Shown here piece after piece: positions 4,772 through 6,976 of a stretch of DNA of 6,976 bases. A program made the position numbers and the translations under genes. The stretch is from an uncultured Prevotella sp. (GTDB taxonomy: Bacteria > Bacteroidota > Bacteroidia > Bacteroidales > Bacteroidaceae): positions 1-6,976 of the forward strand of contig CAKPST010000072.1 in assembly GCA_934183355.1 (NCBI GenBank), in the 5' to 3' direction. The notes under the pieces are model-generated. The model made no database searches, was not told the DNA's origin, and worked only from the letters and a program-made list of their open reading frames with translations. Each line of letters opens with the position of its first letter. Within the stretch, counting starts at the first letter, position 1.

Positions 4772-6976
4772 TTACTTGTTCAAGAATTTACGTCCGTTGA
4801 CAACAACTATGCCTTTATACGAATGGTCTACCTGCTGTCCGTTGAGGTTAAACCACTTGCCCTCGCTCTCCGACTTCTTGGTGATAGCAACAGGAGTATT
4901 GATGCCAGTAGAGATGCTTGAGCCATCGATGTATGAACCTTCGTTCACAAAGAAGAGAGTTACGTTAGACTGGTTCTCAACGAGCTTCATAGTGAACGAG
5001 TAGTTGTATACCTTTGCAGCCTTTGTGGTGATGGTAGATATAACCTTAACCACATTGCCTGTAGTAAACTCAACATTCATATCAACCAAAGAGCCATCCA
5101 TATCGTCCATGAATGTATCCCAGTTGTATTCGCTCTGCATTGTGAAGTCGATATTTGAAGTGTTTTCGGCAGTATTGCCTCCTGCTGCTGCAAACCAACC
5201 ATAGTTGTCGGCACGCAGTGCAAAGTGCTCAGCATAACCATCGGCACCACGCTCGGCTGTGGCTGCAACGAGGCACCAGTTGTTCCAGTTTGCCTTCTTG
5301 TTGCTGTAGTTGTAGAACTTAAGCTCAGCCTTGCCGCCCTTCTTCAGATTGTAGTAGTCGGTAGAGAAGTTGGTCCACCATCCGGCTGTAGTGTTCTTCT
5401 GCATAGAGACTGGGTAGTAAACCGGGGCGTCAGCCTCAACATCAGCCTCAACATTGAGGGTGTAGTCCTTGGTGTATACGTAGTTGTCCTTGCTTACAGT
5501 CATGGTCATCGTCACCTCGCCCTGGCCCTTGACGGTGCCGTCGGATGTGAGTATCGACTCATCGCTCGATGTCCAAGAAACGTTGGTGCCGAGCAAACCC
5601 TCTGTAGGCAGAACTGGCGACTCCTCAAGAATGGTGCCGTCGTCGAACGGAAGGTTTATTTTGTTGACTGTATACTTAATAGCTGCCTTGGCATCTGCCT
5701 TGACTGCCCATACCTCCTGTTGCTTGGTGTATGTCTTCTGACCAAGTGTAGTAGAGCCACTTGAAGATGAGAGAGCTGCAATAGCAATAGCAGGAATATT
5801 GGTATAGTCGATTGTCTGACGAACCAAAACACCACGATATACTACACCATTGATTGTGAGATTAATATAGTCGGTGCCAGCTGTGCGCTCCCATGTTCCT
5901 TCTTCAGAACCCGTTATAGTGCCGTCGGCATTGAGACGAATATTTACAGCTGTTTCGTAAGCCTTATTTTCGGTGTCCTGACCATACTCGTGGCGCATAA
6001 ACTGATAGTCGCCTGCTATCTCGCTGTCTGTGATAGAAGCCTTTGTTGCAATATCGTTATTGGTAATGGTCTCGCCGTCAAACTCAAATGGAGCAGCCAT
6101 AATCCAACCCTCATCATTAAGGAATAATTGATGAACACGCACCTCATGACCCTCGCCCTTATTAGTGAAGCGTGAGTGATATACAACGAAAGAGCGTCCC
6201 TGCTTGTCGGTAAAGGCCGAGTTATGACCTTGTGCTATCTCTGCTCCCGACATCGAATCCCATTTGTAGCCACCAAAGAGCAACACTCCACGGTTATCGG
6301 CTGTCTTGGCTCCGTAATTCAAAAGATAGCGTTTTGTAATTGCAGATGTGCCGTTGCAATCTACGTATGGTCCTTCTGGATTATCCGAACGGAACACACG
6401 CATCTGATAACCGCCTGTACTTTCAAGTCCACCGTAGCTCATGAAGAGGAAGTAGTGCGAACCAATCTTCTCGATGTAGCTTGCCTCGCCAGATACATAG
6501 TAGCCGCCAGCTATCTTCTTGCCGAAGTAAGGGTCGCTTGTGGTGTTGGCACTGGCAGCACCCTGAGTTGCAGCCTTGCCGTTAACCTCATACGGGAACT
6601 GATAAGTATAATCGCGCAAACCATTAGTTGCATCAAGTTTCAACATAAATATACCACCCGACCATGAGCCATAGCTCATCCAAAGGTTGTCATTGTCATC
6701 ATAGAACACACATGGATCTATACAGTTAGGCCAGAATGTGCCCCACTTGTCGCCTACGTTATATCTCTCGGGCAACGATGTTGCACCAGTTGCAATGGCA
6801 AGGTCGGTGTTCTTCCAATCGTTAGCAGCTGCGTATGAGTTGTGTGCACACTTTCCAAAGAAACCAGAGAACACTACCGGACCCTGATATTTCCATGGTC
6901 CCTCGATATTGTCGCTTGTAAAACATACGATGCTTGAGCACCAGTTGTCACCATTCAAGCTCATATACATGCACCA
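4772..6976 (-). CDS. Multidomain extracellular GH43 endo-alpha-1,5-L-arabinanase, 5' end outside window
   Basis: The frame is open to the right edge. A methionine at 6968-6970 is preceded in frame by Trp and Cys codons, so it is internal; the visible part is 734 residues, numbered here from that Trp. It begins inside the GH43 propeller (MYMSLNGDNW). D87 in NCIDPCVFYDD fits the pKa-modulating aspartate, E164 in YVSGEASYIE the general acid, and H251 in AQGHNSAF the calcium/active-site histidine. The catalytic base aspartate and any signal peptide lie off-window. After the propeller (to about 302) come a GH43_C-type beta-barrel as in extracellular endo-arabinanases (about 317-427, GDYQFMRHEYG...EVWAVK), an atrophied bacterial Ig-like domain (about 430-512, VSWTSSDESILTSDGTVKG), an aromatic-rich unnamed domain (about 517-692), and a C-terminal tail (WFNLNGQQVDHSYKGIVVVNGRKF). 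It probably makes the first cut of arabinan at the cell surface or outside, feeding the next two enzymes. It is the most upstream gene of the visible operon; its promoter is not in view. Confidence 0.9.
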   Translation of the reverse strand, partial: WCMYMSLNGDNWCSSIVCFTSDNIEGPWKYQGPVVFSGFFGKCAHNSYAAANDWKNTDLAIATGATSLPERYNVGDKWGTFWPNCIDPCVFYDDNDNLWMSYGSWSGGIFMLKLDATNGLRDYTYQFPYEVNGKAATQGAASANTTSDPYFGKKIAGGYYVSGEASYIEKIGSHYFLFMSYGGLESTGGYQMRVFRSDNPEGPYVDCNGTSAITKRYLLNYGAKTADNRGVLLFGGYKWDSMSGAEIAQGHNSAFTDKQGRSFVVYHSRFTNKGEGHEVRVHQLFLNDEGWIMAAPFEFDGETITNNDIATKASITDSEIAGDYQFMRHEYGQDTENKAYETAVNIRLNADGTITGSEEGTWERTAGTDYINLTINGVVYRGVLVRQTIDYTNIPAIAIAALSSSSGSTTLGQKTYTKQQEVWAVKADAKAAIKYTVNKINLPFDDGTILEESPVLPTEGLLGTNVSWTSSDESILTSDGTVKGQGEVTMTMTVSKDNYVYTKDYTLNVEADVEADAPVYYPVSMQKNTTAGWWTNFSTDYYNLKKGGKAELKFYNYSNKKANWNNWCLVAATAERGADGYAEHFALRADNYGWFAAAGGNTAENTSNIDFTMQSEYNWDTFMDDMDGSLVDMNVEFTTGNVVKVISTITTKAAKVYNYSFTMKLVENQSNVTLFFVNEGSYIDGSSISTGINTPVAITKKSESEGKWFNLNGQQVDHSYKGIVVVNGRKFLNK
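5430..5453 (-). repeat. Perfect 12-bp tandem duplication in an interdomain linker
   Basis: The unit tcagcctcaaca occurs twice without a gap (5430-5441 and 5442-5453). On the coding strand it adds a second copy of the four residues VEAD (reading VEADVEADAP) between the Ig-like domain and the aromatic-rich C-terminal domain of the large arabinanase. The frame is preserved. It looks like a recent slippage or small duplication event that lengthens a flexible acidic linker. Confidence 0.85.

Noticed and set aside
5225..5764. 179-residue + strand open frame
   Set aside because: Antisense to the large arabinanase, whose domains continue unbroken across it; no protein family resemblance.
6176..6667. 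163-residue + strand open frame
   Set aside because: Antisense to the GH43 catalytic propeller, including the general-acid motif; a shadow frame.

Overview
The window looks like Bacteroidales DNA, most likely Prevotella or a close relative. The clues are moderate GC, A-rich leaders with weak Shine-Dalgarno signals, three arabinan-type glycoside hydrolases of Bacteroidetes architecture in a row, and a Prevotella-like C-terminal tail (WFNLNGQQV...GIVVVNGRKF) on one of them. No marker gene fixes the genus.

Left part (1-1160, + strand): a small, decaying accessory cluster. It holds the 3' part of a small DUF3791-like protein with a YDTLHT motif, a 43-bp interval that looks like the scar of a deleted middle gene, a second short DUF3791-like protein, and a RhuM-family gene. 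RhuM is broken twice. About 100 residues are missing from its middle, with the frame kept, and a one-base deletion near the 3' end shifts the reading frame. The true C-terminus (ending GDKEDN) can still be read in another frame up to 1160. The pattern suggests a remnant of a toxin/antitoxin-like or mobile-island module, but the function is not established.

Junction (1161-1253): a long imperfect hairpin of about 76 nt fills most of the gap between the two convergent gene sets. It is probably a shared terminator or a small palindromic repeat element.

Right part (1254-6976, - strand, reading right to left): three closely spaced enzyme genes, 10 and 40 bp apart, probably one operon and part of an arabinan polysaccharide-utilisation locus. 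The first is a large multidomain GH43 endo-arabinanase whose 5' end lies beyond the right edge. The second is a single-domain GH43 arabinanase/arabinosidase with a signal peptide. The third is a GH51 alpha-L-arabinofuranosidase with a signal peptide and two accessory beta-sandwich domains. Together they would cut the alpha-1,5-arabinan backbone of pectin side chains and release arabinose from oligomers. The SusC/SusD transporter pair, the regulator and the promoter are not in the window and would be expected to the right.

I saw no tRNA, rRNA, CRISPR array, transposase gene or replication origin. The most interesting material is the eroded left cluster, the hairpin, and the unnamed aromatic-rich domain at the end of the first arabinanase.
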